64,000 nucleotides of DNA from Platerodrilus igneus (GCA_036346225.1 JARFIW010001104.1:12054001-12118000), one strand, 5' to 3'. Shown: positions 10,115 through 20,837, counted from the stretch's first letter. Program-made: numbers and translations. The notes: generated by a model not told the origin, from the sequence alone.

Positions 10115-10792
10115 TCTATATATGCTGGTTTTACTCTGTCGATTGAAACAGTGACTTTTTTGCCTTGTTTTTCGGTGATGACTGTTTTATCAGCCATTCG
10201 AATAACTTTGTATGGTCCCCCATATGTTCGTTGTAAGTCACTTTTGTTTGCTCCACAGTGTAGGAAAATGTGGCTTGATTGTTTCGAGTCTTTGAATATG
10301 AAAAGTTGCCTCCGGCTATGGTTTGTATCTGGTACTGGTTGTAGTCGTTGAAAGTAATAACGCAGCTGTTTTACAAGTGCTTCAGGTTATAGTTGTTCCT
10401 TCTGCTTGCTAAAACTTTCTAGGAATTCTCCTGGTAGGCGTAGTGTTTCGCCAAAGGTGAGTTCTGCTGATGTACCGTTCAAATCTTCCTTCCAAGCATT
10501 TCGTATCTCGAGTAGAACTAAGGGTAATGCTTGTGTCCATTGCTCGGTTTCGTAGCATATCTGTGCAGTTTGTAGCTGTCGGTGAAATCGTTACACCATG
10601 CCATTGGATTGCGGATGATATGCTGTTGTGTGGATTTTTGAAAATACGATCAAGGTTTCTAGCTCTTTGAGTAGTTGTGATTCAAATTGTCTGCCTTGAT
10701 CTGTTGTTATTCTGAGTAGTACGCCAAATCGTGCGATCCAGAGTTCGATGAATGCTTTGGATGCCGTTTCAGTATCAATTTTTTGCAGAGGT
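10115..10792 (-). pseudogene. Integrase core and C-terminus (minus strand)
   Basis: The minus-strand translation gives DTETASKAFIELWIARFGV, TTDQGRQFES (second catalytic Asp), TTAYHPQSNGMV, then in shifted frames FHRQLQTAQICYETEQW, LPLVLLEIRNAWKEDL, ELTFGETLRLPGEF, and near the end GPYKVIRMADKTVITE and KKVTVSIDRVKPAYIEN, which is the GPY/F-type C-terminal module ending at TAA. Frameshifts and stops separate these blocks. The start of the core, with its first Asp, is on the other side of the insertion at 10793-12766. Confidence 0.85.
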
Positions 10793-12766
10793 TGTAACAA
10801 TTTTATTTTCTGACAATATTTTCACAGATATCTAACTTATTTAATTCATTAATAACCAACTTAAGTATAATAATGCTACACAATCTACGAAATAAATATT
10901 ATATATTGTTGAAAACAATGTAAACTTTCGATTTGAAAGTATAAAATTTTAAATTACGCGGTGAAAAAAGATGCCTTTGTTAGTGTCACCATAAGAGCTC
11001 CCTCCTTTAGATGATTGTAGTATCAAGCTTGTTGTCAGGCGGCAACGCACGTCAAGAAATCAATTCCAACTGAGCTGCCGTAAGAGTAGGTCAATTGTTC
11101 TTGAAATCAAAGAACATGACGTAGTTGCAGTCCATGTGTTGGAAGCACAGAAAAATTAAAAAATGTTTTCTTTAAATGATATCGTCTCGGCGACGCGCAT
11201 TTTTATGTCCACACTTGGCTAGAATTAGCTCGCATTTGACGAGACGTTAAATTGTTTGAATGGCGTTAGGTTAACAGTAAGTATTACTGAGTTTAGAGCC
11301 TTACTAAATTGATATTTTTAGTGCAATCTAGGATAATTTGTACATCTTAGCTTTTAAAATTTAAGAAATATATATAATTTATTTGGGCAAGAAATGAAAA
11401 TTTATTAGTAACGATGTGAGGTTTAACCTTGTACGAAAATCAAATTGGCGTGCTTCAATTATTTAATGTGGACGCCGTGATGTTGTGTTGGATTTCAGTA
11501 TGCAGCTGATTGGGTTGTATGGAATTGAAAATTCCTAAATTCTTAGTTGTTTAAACAAGAGGATTATAACTTATCAATTATAATTCCGGGTATGGTCCTT
11601 ATACCTAGCAAGAATTTTTCCGTCGGATTAACATCTGGTATGTAATTTGTTTTCTTATACGTCAGCTGTAGTATGGGGTATAGCAAACAAATAATTTTTT
11701 GTTTGTTCACGTTGAATTATTCAAGTTCATTAGGTGAATGACAAACAAGTTAATTTTAAATTATGCAACAGTAACCTATAAAGTTTCACATTAAATCTTT
11801 TTATTAGTACAAACAATATACGGTAGATGTCATTATGAAGGATGAAAAGGTTAAATTCTATATTTAATGAAAATTGAAGTGATTATTTGAAACATAAATT
11901 ATTCTAATCTTAGAGAATTAAATTGTTACATTTTACATTTCACTAATTGTTAAGTGGAATATTTTGTCTTAGAATGTGAGATTAAAGTAGTACTACTCAT
12001 ACCAACAGAAGTTGTAATATAAAGTTAAATATTCAAAAAACTCATACTCAATCATTTGAAGATAAATTTTGCTAGAGCTTGCTAATATAAAATTATTATA
12101 TTTTATTTGTGAGAAATACTGATATTATCAAGTACATTATCAAGTACATATCTTTCATTAATTTTATTTAATCAAACTTATTTAAAGAAGATGTCTTGTA
12201 AATAATTTACTTGCAACTGAAGGAATAGATTTTTATTTTGGTCAAGACTATGATTATTAATTGGAACGAATGAGGGTTGCTTCTAATTAATTATTAATTT
12301 TGGATATAAATGCACAAACAGTGCTATCTTTGTTTTAATATGTTTACAGGTGTAGCAGTGCATCTATAAAGGTCAATATCGAGCCATAAGGTAAGAAAAC
12401 TTTGGGGATTGTGTTTCAGTAATATGTTGTATAGCGGTAATTGAGTAAAGGTTTCCGCATTCGCCTTATACAAGAGACTTAAGTAAGGTTTTCTTCGTAC
12501 ACAAAAATTCAGTGGCGCCATATTCTTTACATTTTTGGTCGCAGTCCAACCCCGACCCACAGCTCATGTTCTACCCGGAGCAAATAGCTCGACTAGCCAC
12601 TTAGCCTTTAGAGGTTTTCTCATCTACGAGCCATTTTCTACCGACACTTGCCGTGAGCTCTTTATTCTTTCTGGAAATCCTCGTCAAACATCCTTGTGCC
12701 TTTCAGCTGCTCACATAGGAGTAAAAACCTAATAAATAAACCCCTTTAGTAAGTAAAAAGGCTATA
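10793..12766. mobile_element. 1.97-kb insertion in the integrase gene, type unknown
   Basis: The host reading WPEAIP|LQKIDTETAS is split exactly here. AGGT occurs at 10789-10792 and again at 12767-12770, a likely 4-bp target duplication. The insertion starts TGTAACAATTTTATTTT and ends AAAAAGGCTATA. It has no coding domain, no matching terminal inverted repeat and no poly-A. The size, 4-bp duplication and TG start suggest a solo LTR of a gypsy-type element, but the CA end is not seen. Confidence 0.55.
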
Positions 12767-13437
12767 AGGTATTGCCTCTGGCCATCAGCGGTCGATGCAT
12801 GTAAGTATATATCGGTATGGTCCGACAATATTTATGTGTACATGTTCGAATTTTGCAGATAGTGGTTTGAAATTTTGTGTGTTTAAAATCATATGCCTTG
12901 TGACTTTGGATTCCTCGCATTGCATGCAACTCCATGTCCAGACGTGGCAGCCTGATTTGATGTCACCCCAAAGGAAGTTTTGGGTTACCAGTTTTGTGAT
13001 TGCCTTTATTCCGGGTTGTGCTAAGTTGTGTATGCCTGCGAAAGCTTCTTTTCGTAACTCTTTTGTAACGTAAGGGCGTGCTATCGCGGTTGAAACTCAA
13101 GAGTTCGGTATTTGAATCAGTTTGAAGATTAAACTGGTTTTGTTGTTTTCTCTGCACTCTTTGAATTCTTCGTAAGATTGTTGTAAATTGGATAGCTATT
13201 TGTAGTCGATGCCAACTCTTAACAGTGTGTCTGCGACGATGTTTTCTTTCCCCGATGTATGTTCAATATTTGTTGAATATTGGCTTATGTAATCCAAATA
13301 TCTGAATTGTCTTGGGAGTACATTTTTCTAGTTTTTGTTGGAAAGCGAATGTTAGAGGTTTGTGGTCTGTGTAGATGGTGAAGTATCTTCCCTCTAACAT
13401 GTGTTTGAACTGTTTGATAGTTAGATAGGTCGCGAGA
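12767..13437 (-). pseudogene. RNase H end and integrase N-terminus (minus strand)
   Basis: On the minus strand, from 13437: LLATYLTIKQFKHMLEG, RYFTIYTDHKPLTFAF (RNase H Asp-His block), a degenerate tether with GKENIVAD-like wording, then the integrase zinc-binding half near 12960-12840 (WSCMQCEESKVTRH), AKFEHVHINIVGP, and LTCIDR followed by a stop and WPEAIP at the insertion edge. Several stops and shifts are present. It joins the core at 10792 once the insertion is removed. Confidence 0.8.
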
Positions 13438-13684
13438 AGAAATTATTCGAAAGCGTATTTATTGCAGAAAATAAAATATACAGGATGTAAACTATTTAAT
13501 TGTAGCATAAAATTGTCGTTTTTAAAGCAAAAGGGATTTGAGTTGAAAAGTATTAGACAGCGTATTTATTATTAATTAAGTTGACGGATGTGAGAATAAA
13601 CGTAGTTGATTTAACAAAATTATTGTAAAGCGAACTTATGAATTAACAAGGGAAATTTCTACAGCAAAATTGGAACGTAACAAA
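13438..13684 (-). repeat. Truncated 3' LTR of the nested element
   Basis: Nearly identical to 18431-18678 (AGAAATTATTCGAAAGCG ... GGAACGTAACAAA). It is preceded on the minus strand by the purine-rich GGGAGAGATTT, a plausible polypurine tract (13682-13695). It stops abruptly at host RNase H sequence. Confidence 0.8.
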
Positions 13685-15192
13685 ATCTCTCCCAGCAACA
13701 TTAACAGATCAGGGTAGGGAAACAAAAGTACGGGAGTGGGCAGGACTAAAAGAAAAACCATAGAGAAAAAAAGAAAAAAAGGGACACCCCAAAAAAGAGG
13801 AGAACTCTTGTCCGGCTCGAAGGGCAATTATAGAAGAGGAAAGAAAAAAAGGAAAGGAGAAAGTGAAACAAGAAACGGGGACTAAGATGTAACGGCATGG
13901 ACACTGAAAAAAATGTCTCAAGAGAAGAAAAGAACGAGGAAGAAAACCAATAGTGTACGCCAAAACAGGACACAAAAGTCAAGCCTCAAGTAAACATAGG
14001 AACAACAAGGGAGAAGGAGAGGAAGAGAAGAAGAGTGTTAGTAAAAAGGAAACGATGTACTACTAACTGTGGTAGCCAAAACCGAAGAAAAGAAAGGCTA
14101 ACTAGTTCTAAAGTCGACTGAGACGTGGTTTCCGAAGAACGAAAGACAGACTAGAAAGCACCTACCACAGGAGCGGATAGACGAAACACAGTCGGACCAG
14201 GGACCGACAGCAAAAAAGACCAGCAAAAGGATAGGGAAAGGAAAATGGAACGAACAGAACGAGAAAAAAGAAAAAAACCAAAAAGAAAAACACCAACACC
14301 AAGTATAAAACAAAAAAACTTAGGAATCACACAAAAGAAAATAAAACAGAATCCCAGTGTAGTTATGTAAGAGTAGGTGTGTACGTGTGCGTGCTTGCGC
14401 GCGTGTGTGTGTGGGTGTGTAAGAAGTGTGTGTGTATGTGATGTGGGTGTGTTAAGAAGTGTGTGTATGTGTTATGCGTTTATAAGCGTGCGTGTGTGAA
14501 TGTGTTGGACCTCTGTAGTCGCCTCTTACGATAGGCAGGTCGTACCATGGGGCTATTCTATTCCCAGACCCACACGGGGTCAAGGAGTTCAAGGAGGAAA
14601 CGGAAGAAAGGAGAACCAAGTAGAAATCAGAAGAAAGGAGAACCAAGTAGGACTGTGTGTTGATGAAGTGTGTGGGTGTAGTGTGTGTATGTAGTATGTG
14701 AGTATAGATCGGACGTGTATAAAGTGTGTGTGTGTATGTGTTGGACCGCTGTAGCCGCCTCTTACGACAGGCAGGTCGTATCGTGGAACTATTCTATTCC
14801 GGAACCCACACGGGTGAAAAAAAAGAAATAATCGAAAGAAAACCTAGCAAAACAAGGAAGTAAGGCGAAATCGTAACGTCTAAAAATCAAAACCTAAGGA
14901 AAGCTAAGCCGGCATAAGAAACGAGCGCGAGGACTAGATATTGAGCTTAACACGTTTACGTCGCCAGAAGGAGAACGACACGAGATCAAGGACATTAAGA
15001 TTACGTCGACATACATCTTCCGATTCGGAAGGAGCATAGACAAATTTCTGCCTTTTATGGGCGGGTGTAGTAGTTGTAGCACGCGGTATAGGAGGTGGCA
15101 AGGCTAGTTCACAAAATTCAAAACGAGTTAAGGAAGAAAGTTGTTTGTTGTTACGATTAGAGGTAAGAAAGTCAACAGTAGAAAATGAAACA
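13685..15192 (-). other. Non-coding 3' half of the nested element with GT repeats
   Basis: Strongly purine-rich on the plus strand (13,740-14,340), so minus-strand open frames there are Phe/Ser/Leu low-complexity noise. GT microsatellites at about 14,380-14,500 and 14,650-14,740 alternate with two copies of a 78-bp conserved block. A short tandem copy of AAGGAGAACCAAGTAG lies at about 14,605-14,652. Confidence 0.5.
14501..14814. repeat. Two copies of a 78-bp block flanked by GT repeats
   Basis: TGTGTTGGACC(T/G)CTGTAG ... CCTCTTACGAYAGGCAGG ... CTATTCTATTCC ... ACCCACACGGG at 14501-14579 and 14737-14814. The two copies are about 88% identical although the GT-rich DNA between them is not conserved. 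I do not recognise a function. Confidence 0.65.
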
Positions 15193-16065
15193 TCATGGGT
15201 GGTCAGAATATCCACGGTAGAAAGAGAAAAGTACTGGCTGTACGAGATCAACCTTAGGAAGAGAAATATAAGCAGAGCACGCGACAGTTTGGTTAGATAA
15301 AGGGACAGAAACAGATAAAATTTCATCGACGTTAGATAAAGGACTAGAAGTATCACAGTTAGGAAAGAGAACAGCATTGGCTGTAGGAATATCACCCCTA
15401 GGAAAAGGAGCAGAAGCCGATAACGCTTTAACCATATTGCATAGAGGAGCAGAACCAGGTGGGAGTTCATCAACGTTACAAAAACAAATAGTATCAAGTA
15501 GAACTTCGCCAATGTTAGATAAAGGAGGAGAATGAAGTTTATCAACATGGCCGAAAGGAACAGCACCAGACAGAATTTCATCAACCGTACAAGAACAAAC
15601 AGCATCAGGAACAACTTCATCCACAATAGGAACTGATTCCTTAACAATAGTAAATAATGAAACAGGATCAGGTAAAACTTGGACAACGACAGCAGCAGCC
15701 ATTATAGCTACGGGCTCACTAATTTCAACAGGACCTTCCCTATCCGTATTAAAAATTATCTTCACTTCAACTACGGCTGTTATTGCAAACACAACAGAAG
15801 TTTCTTGAGTAGAACAATTTAAGAAAGCAAGAACATGTAGAATATTGACAGCAACAGCAACATACATTAAAGATACAGGTTCATGGACTTCAACAGGACC
15901 TTCACTGACTAAATTAGGAGTTATCGTCACTTTAACGACATTTGTGCTTGCAAACACGACAGGGATTTCTTGGGTAGAATCGTTTAAGGAAGCGGGAACA
16001 AACTCTTGAGAAGCTATCTGCAAGTTACTAATTCGAAGTATGAGTTGCAATGGTGGTGGAGGCAC
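15193..16065 (-). CDS. Repeat-rich ORF downstream of the gag zinc knuckles
   Basis: An open frame of 290 codons on the minus strand, starting MPPPPLQLILRISN. It contains a duplicated segment of about 57 residues (STQEIPVVFASTNVVKV... / STQETSVVFAITAVVEV..., each with EGPVE(V/I)xEPV) and then about six diverged units of roughly 20 residues built on VDE(I/L)L and VPL. It is rich in Val, Ser and Pro, has no knuckle or catalytic motif, and follows the CCHC region of gag. It is probably a repeat-expanded C-terminal part of Gag, in another frame or after a shift. No known fold is seen. Confidence 0.5.
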   Translation of the reverse strand: MPPPPLQLILRISNLQIASQEFVPASLNDSTQEIPVVFASTNVVKVTITPNLVSEGPVEVHEPVSLMYVAVAVNILHVLAFLNCSTQETSVVFAITAVVEVKIIFNTDREGPVEISEPVAIMAAAVVVQVLPDPVSLFTIVKESVPIVDEVVPDAVCSCTVDEILSGAVPFGHVDKLHSPPLSNIGEVLLDTICFCNVDELPPGSAPLCNMVKALSASAPFPRGDIPTANAVLFPNCDTSSPLSNVDEILSVSVPLSNQTVACSAYISLPKVDLVQPVLFSFYRGYSDHP

Positions 16066-16249
16066 AGTTTGGGGTGAAAGTGAATAAGTAGGACGAGCAG
16101 AGAATGTAGAACTACAAGCGAAAGAAATTTTGTTCGAAGCTGTATTTGCCGAAGAAGAGTAGGTTTTGATAGTAGGAGCAAGAGGACCTGAATGAGGGAC
16201 AGAAGAGAACGTAGAGTGAGAAGCAGAAGAAATTAGACAGCTAGAGGCG

Positions 16250-17120
16250 AGGGCAGAGTTTGAAGGATTATTCGCTGATCTATTAGTAGTAGGGTAACAG
16301 TTTGGACAGTTGCGGCGAGAAACTCTCTTATATCCGCAACCATGGCATTGCAGTACTAGAGGACGAGTACAACGTGACGAAAGATGACCAGGTTTATCGC
16401 AATTAAAGCATACGACCTGACGAGTATAGGTAGAACAAGGAGAAAGAACAATAGAACGTATGGAAGAAGTATCGGATCTACTCGTAGGCGTAGAAGAAAT
16501 CTTAATAACTCGGTCATGTGAAGCAAAGTATTTTCGTCAGTAGTGGCAAACTTATAAGCAAAATCCGGGGGTTCGAAATGATGAATCAGTAAATTAGACA
16601 ACGACTTCCAGTCACAAAACCTATGTGGTAACTACGATAGCAAAGTAACGCTTTATCCTCGAACAAATCCACTGCAGACTCAAATAACTGCAATTTTGAT
16701 ACATGCTGAGTTCGTCGGAGTTCTTCGACCCGTCTCAAAAAATCATGTACAGTTAGAGTGTTAGGGACACAAGAGAAGTTCAAGTTCCACTCCCACACAG
16801 GAAGACCTTGGTAGGAAGCCGAAAAAAAAATCATTTTGAATACGAACAAGAAAGAAATTGATAGAAAGTAACCTAATAGAGGCTAACCATAACTCGATAG
16901 AAGCCAAAAAAACTATTGTGAATACAGGGCAATCTAAAATATATCCAACGGAAAACTTCGGGAACACCAATGGAAGCGAAACAACAAAATAGAAATTAGA
17001 ATAGGGTGTAGAATAAAAGAAAAATCGGAGAAAAAAACTAACTCTAGACTTGAAGGGGAGAACAAAATGTACCGAGAGGGAAGGAAGAAAAAGAAAAATC
17101 TTGGGCGCCAGCGTTTTCAA
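16250..17120 (-). pseudogene. Gag capsid and zinc knuckles of the nested element
   Basis: On the minus strand: VWEWNLNFSC, TLTVHDFLRRVEELRRTQ, HVSKLQLFESAVDLFEDKAL and CYRS (16,790-16,610), then in a shifted frame LLIHHFEPPDFAYKF and LLHMTELL, the usual retrotransposon capsid pattern. Nucleocapsid follows near 16,410-16,290: CFNCDKPGHLSSRC (C-x2-C-x4-H-x4-C) and a second Cys-rich block CHGCGYKRVSRRNCPNC. Frameshifts separate the capsid parts. It would form the particle and bind RNA. No protease or RT follows. Confidence 0.75.
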
Positions 17121-17296
17121 TGGACTAGGACTATTGGCGAAAACAAAAGTCTAATAATCTGAAATTAATCCACCAATAATATTGAGGCCGAGAAAATGCG
17201 GGTCATGTAGGGACTTAGGCACTAACAATGAAAAAAAAATCGGAGCAAAAATTAACTAAAACAAACTCGGAGCAGAAATTAATCACAAAAAAAATC

Positions 17297-17319
17297 GCGA
17301 CCCACGCCAGGGCGTCAGA
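17297..17319 (-). promoter_or_regulatory. tRNA-Lys-type primer-binding site of the nested element
   Basis: On the minus strand, TGACGCCCTGGCGTGGG follows the LTR end (GTAGCA) after a short spacer. It approximates TGGCGCCCAACGTGGGGC, the complement of the 3' end of tRNA-Lys(CTT). A second partial copy (TGGCGCCCAAG) lies at about 17112-17102. Confidence 0.6.
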
Positions 17320-17324
17320 AGTTA

Positions 17325-18676
17325 TGCTACGTACCATGACGTAGCCGGAAGAAAACGTAAATATACTTGGCTAACTACCAATGCGGGGAGGGGTGGGGTT
17401 CCTAGCAACACAAAAATAATACATTGCCAACGATTTTCTATTTACAATAAAAAAACACAAATATAGAAATTTCTATCGAAACAACAAAACAAAATTAACT
17501 AAGGTTACTATTTAATGAAACAATTTTACTCTATGGACAAATTCATTAATTGTTCCACGAAGTGCGCAACTCGTAGCTAGCATGCAATAAATCGAATCAG
17601 TACCAAAAAGAATAACGCTGATACTTTCGTATAAGCGGATGGGTTAATTAAAAAATAACATTAAATATAGTTAAATATAGTAAGGATTTTACCATACGAA
17701 GCATTTGTTATAACTCTTATCAGTAAAAAAAAGCAAACTGCTGATACTTTTGTATAAGCAGATGGGTTAAGTAGAAAAAGCAAAAGCATTAAAGTTCGAA
17801 ACTTTTCTAGTAAGGATTTTACCAGAACAAACATTAGCGTATCTAATTTCAAATTGGGTTTATCCCTGGGTATGTTAGAAAACGAAAACAAGTCACATAC
17901 ATGTATCGGGATACTTATCTTGTCAGCCCTCGGAAGCGAATTGACACAGCATCGCCACGGTAGTCAGCAACAACCAGCAACGGCGGCCTACATGCAAGAG
18001 CAGTTGATCTACATCAAGGAATAATCGAGCTACAAAACAAGCAATTTAGCCTCCAGCTAAAAGCAATCTACACCAAATTTACACATTTGAAAGAGGAGAA
18101 ACGTGCATCGCTCTTGGAGTAACAGAACGAGTAGTTTTTACAAGTGCACCGACGCACAAGCTGCAGAATCAAAGTTTAAGAGGATTTCAAAATAACACGA
18201 ACTGGAAAAGTAAACATCCGCGTTATCGAAACGCGATTGAAACAGGAAAACACGGTTTTACCGGAAAATAGTTGGATATATTATTTTGACGAATCTTTAG
18301 ATGGGAAACCTACTAGAACGCAATTATACGTTATCGGAAGGTATTACGTGCTCACGGATACCTAACAGGATCTTGACTAATTTAAATTGTATCATAAACT
18401 TGCCGTTTCCAAGCAAATAGATTTAACTTGAGAAATTATTCGAAAGCGTATTTATTGCAGAAAATAAAATATACAGGATGTAAACTATTTAATTGTAGCA
18501 TAAACTTGTCGTTTTAAAGCAAAAATGATTTGAGTTGAAAAGTATTAGACAGCGTATGTATTATTAATTAAGTTGACGAATGTGAGAATATCAACGCAGT
18601 TGATTTAACAAAATTATCGTAAAGCGGACTTATGAATTAACAATGGAAATTTCTACAGTAAAATTGGAACGTAACA
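17325..18676 (-). repeat. 5' LTR of the nested element
   Basis: On the minus strand it runs from TGTTACGTTCC to TACGTAGCA, giving inverted ends TGYTACG/CGTAGCA. Only its first 245 bp are matched at 13438-13682, the truncated 3' copy. It holds an internal imperfect repeat: about 40 bp at 18,387-18,430 resembles 18,490-18,535. Confidence 0.65.
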
Positions 18677-18678
18677 AA

Positions 18679-19125
18679 TGATTGACACAAAACTATCGGC
18701 AAAAAATAACCATTGATCAAAAAACCCGCCAAAAGTTGGTAGAACTAATTTCGGTTTCAAAATCTTGTGGAATTTTGACCACTGTAATCACTGTGAATAC
18801 TGCTTGTTGGAGAAGCAGAATCAACAGTAGCGCCTTTATCAAAAATAATTTTTTTAACAGCTGCTGTAATTTTAAAGAAATCATTTTCAAATTTCTCTCG
18901 CTGTGCAGCGTGTAAAGAGCATAATTCGATTCGCATTGTTCGTCTACATTTTCAATAAGTAATTAAACCGTATTAAATTCATCTAAAAGTAATTCAGTTT
19001 TATTTAAATGGCTTGTAATTCACATAAATCATAATCTGCATTTTTAACTGAATTAAAGAAATTAATGAAACGTGTTAAGGCGCTTTTAGAGCTGTACGTT
19101 TATTTTTGTCTGCATTAGACATTGT
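18679..19125 (-). pseudogene. Gag N-terminal region of the minus-strand gypsy element
   Basis: From the minus-strand ATG near 19125: MSNADKNKRTALKA, LTRFINFFNSVKNADYDLCELQA, KTELLLDEFNTV, LLIENVDEQCE, LYTLHSERE, KFENDFFKITAAVKKII, SIHSDYSGQN and DQWLFF, spread over several frames. This is the layout of the DUF1759-type Gag found in arthropod LTR elements. It is cut at 18678 by the nested element. Confidence 0.65.
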
Positions 19126-19498
19126 AGTAAATACGCAAACTATAAATAAGTAAAAAATGCAAGTTATAAAAGCACCTATAAAGCGCGTAGTGGTTTATAA
19201 AATTCAGTAGCGCTTTACATGTTTGCAATGCGAAACAAATACAAGCTTACATAAAAGTATTGGAAGATGTTTAAGAGGAAGTCACATACCTTTCCTAAAC
19301 TGATGGTGTGTTTATTGTATACAAGCCAGTTGTATTGTATAAGGGTGTAAACGTCGTCCTTGTGTAGAATAAAACAGCAAGCAGGTAGGTACAAAGAAGA
19401 GTAGAAAGTAACCATCAATCCAAAACAGGCAGCTTAACCTTTGTAAATTTGTGGTGAATGCATAACAAAAATTTATTACTGGTGTTTAATTAAAATAT

Positions 19499-19516
19499 GC
19501 GAGCTATGAAGGACCA
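19499..19516 (-). promoter_or_regulatory. Likely primer-binding site of the minus-strand gypsy element
   Basis: On the minus strand, TGGTCCTTCATAGCTCG begins 7 bases after the 5' LTR. The TTGGTCCTTC start is common to insect gypsy/BEL primer sites, but I cannot name the tRNA with confidence. Confidence 0.5.
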
Positions 19517-19523
19517 AGTTTTA

Positions 19524-19758
19524 TGTTATGACTAAAGTGCAATTTTTGAGAATTTCACGTAGAGTACACAAATTTATTTGTATAATATACAATTGTAATG
19601 AAAGTAGATACATTTTAAGCAAGGTAAAATAAAAATGCAGAGCATCTTGACAGTTCAAATGCACAGGACGTAAGTGGGTGGTTTCGGGAGCATCCCTCGT
19701 TGTAGTTGAGACGTATAAAGATACAGGGTCGGATTCGCCCTAAGAACCAGCCGTAACA
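19524..19758 (-). repeat. 5' LTR of the minus-strand gypsy element
   Basis: TGTTATGACTAAAGTGCAA ... CCAGCCGTAACA, with TGTTA/TAACA inverted ends. It pairs with 8706-8932 at about 88-90% identity, so this is an old insertion. Confidence 0.82.
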
Positions 19759-20306
19759 TATTTTATAAAATTGACAAAGCGCAACAAAAGCACAGTAGCT
19801 TCGTCGTTGTGCTGAAAGGCAACTTGAGATCAAATACAACAAACGCCGAGTGGCTTAGTGTAGAAAATAGGTCAAAAGCAGTTGTGCAAAGTTGCAAAAG
19901 TACTAAATTGTGTAAATTGTCGTTGCGAGTGTACATGTATGGATGCACACGCATGTATGTAAGTAAAAGAGAAGACGATCCACCTTCTGTGTGTTTGTTT
20001 ATGCATGCCCGCAAGCGCGTGTCAGATCACGTAAACGTGAGCGCCAATATGCACGTATGCGAATAGCGTGTATACGCGTGGTGTGTGCTAGTGTAAGTAT
20101 CCATATATCCACACGCATGTGTGAACGAGAATGCGTGCGTGTCTGCGTACGTGCTTGCGAACTTTTGTGCGAGTAAGCATGCATACTAGCGTGTTTCAAG
20201 TTGAAACGTGTTTATTGTTGCATTATCACGCCGTAAAGTGATTACTTTGTTATTGTCATGTACACATTAGTAAAATGGCATATTAGGATTCATATTGAAA
20301 TTACCT
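19759..20306. other. Non-coding interval with alternating purine-pyrimidine DNA
   Basis: No gene seen. At 19,925-20,190 the DNA is an irregular mix of GTGT, GCGT, CATGCA and ACGCGT steps. This alternating purine-pyrimidine sequence is prone to Z-DNA; it gives long but meaningless open frames on both strands. Confidence 0.5.
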
Positions 20307-20530
20307 GTCCAGGTGGATAAATTGGTTAGCGCGTCGGCGATCATAACCGAAGCTAACAGGTTCGGATCTTGTCCGGGACTTTACAATTTTCATCTTTCAA
20401 TTTGACATGATCATTTAGGCTTTTTATAAAAGTCTAAGGTATTTTTCATCTTAGTCGCTAATATCATAGTATTTATAAACATCCTCTGACTTTTGTAATT
20501 ACTGAATATATATTATTTGTATATAAGGGC
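20307..20530 (+). mobile_element. tRNA-headed SINE, copy 1
   Basis: The head at 20307-20379 folds as a tRNA-like cloverleaf: acceptor GTCCAGG/CCGGGAC (6 of 7 pairs) and T arm ACAGG-TTCGGAT-CTTGT, with a B box. The body (about 20,380-20,530) matches the body at 27,660-27,797: CATTTAGGCTTTTTATAAAAGTCTA, TTTATAAAC, GTAATTA. It ends in an AT-rich tail. Confidence 0.65.
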
Positions 20531-20789
20531 TAATAAATAGGAAAATAGGGTTATAAAACACTTACAATATGTAATGTATAGGTAGACATTTTGATACGAC
20601 AAGGTGAAGCGTTTATGATTCAGACTTTAATCTCCAAGCGATGTGTTACTAAATATGTCAAATAAGTACCTTTGCCTGGCAGGTGGATCATCTATAAATG
20701 GGTATATGCGCATTATGGGGTATGATCTTTTAATATAGAAGACTATGTCATCAAAGTAAAATGATAAGGTTGACAAATTGGAGCAAAAC

Positions 20790-20791
<2 letters not shown>

Positions 20792-20835
<44 letters not shown>
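20792..20835. repeat. (TA)n tract, left edge of the element array
   Basis: A 44-bp TA microsatellite. To its left is ordinary DNA. To its right, until 61,316, the DNA is a series of elements separated by similar tracts. Confidence 0.9.

Positions 20836-20837
<2 letters not shown>

Larger units (their letters stand above)
13438..18678 (-). mobile_element. Nested gag-only LTR element
   Basis: Minus-strand element with a 1.35-kb 5' LTR (17325-18676), primer-binding site (about 17319-17297), gag (17120-16250), a repeat-rich ORF (16065-15193), non-coding DNA, polypurine tract and a 3' LTR cut to its first about 245 bp (13684-13438). No protease, RT or integrase is visible, so it would depend on another element for replication. 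Its LTR end (TACGTAGCA) and tRNA-Lys-type primer site tie it to the large-LTR family of the 20-61 kb region. It lies between the gag and RNase H of the host element; the missing part of that host and the truncation of this 3' LTR fit one deletion. Confidence 0.7.
8706..19758 (-). mobile_element. Minus-strand Ty3/gypsy element, interrupted and internally deleted
   Basis: LTR copies of about 230 bp flank the region (8706-8932 and 19524-19758), with ends TGTTA...TAACA. On the minus strand the order is 5' LTR, gag start (19125-18679), nested LTR element (18678-13438), RNase H and integrase N-terminus (13437-12767), a 1.97-kb insertion, integrase core and C-terminus (10792-10115), a non-coding 3' part, polypurine tract and 3' LTR. 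The rest of gag, protease and RT are missing. I see no clear target duplication. The integrase wording (AKFEHVHINIVGP, TTDQGRQFES, SVSIDRVKPAYI) is that of a widespread arthropod-type gypsy group, distinct from the first element. Confidence 0.82.

Noticed and set aside
13709..14313. Phe/Ser-rich minus-strand ORFs that look like membrane proteins
   Set aside because: They are translations of a purine-rich strand (A/G runs read as Phe, Ser, Leu). No start context, no conserved motif.
14934..15686. 250-residue minus-strand ORF rich in Leu/Phe
   Set aside because: It overlaps the 15193-16065 frame in another register. The composition follows from the TAAATTT/GAAGT-rich repeats and no domain is seen.
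19809..20176. Overlapping Cys/Arg-rich ORFs
   Set aside because: Generated by GTGT/GCGT alternating DNA, open on both strands.
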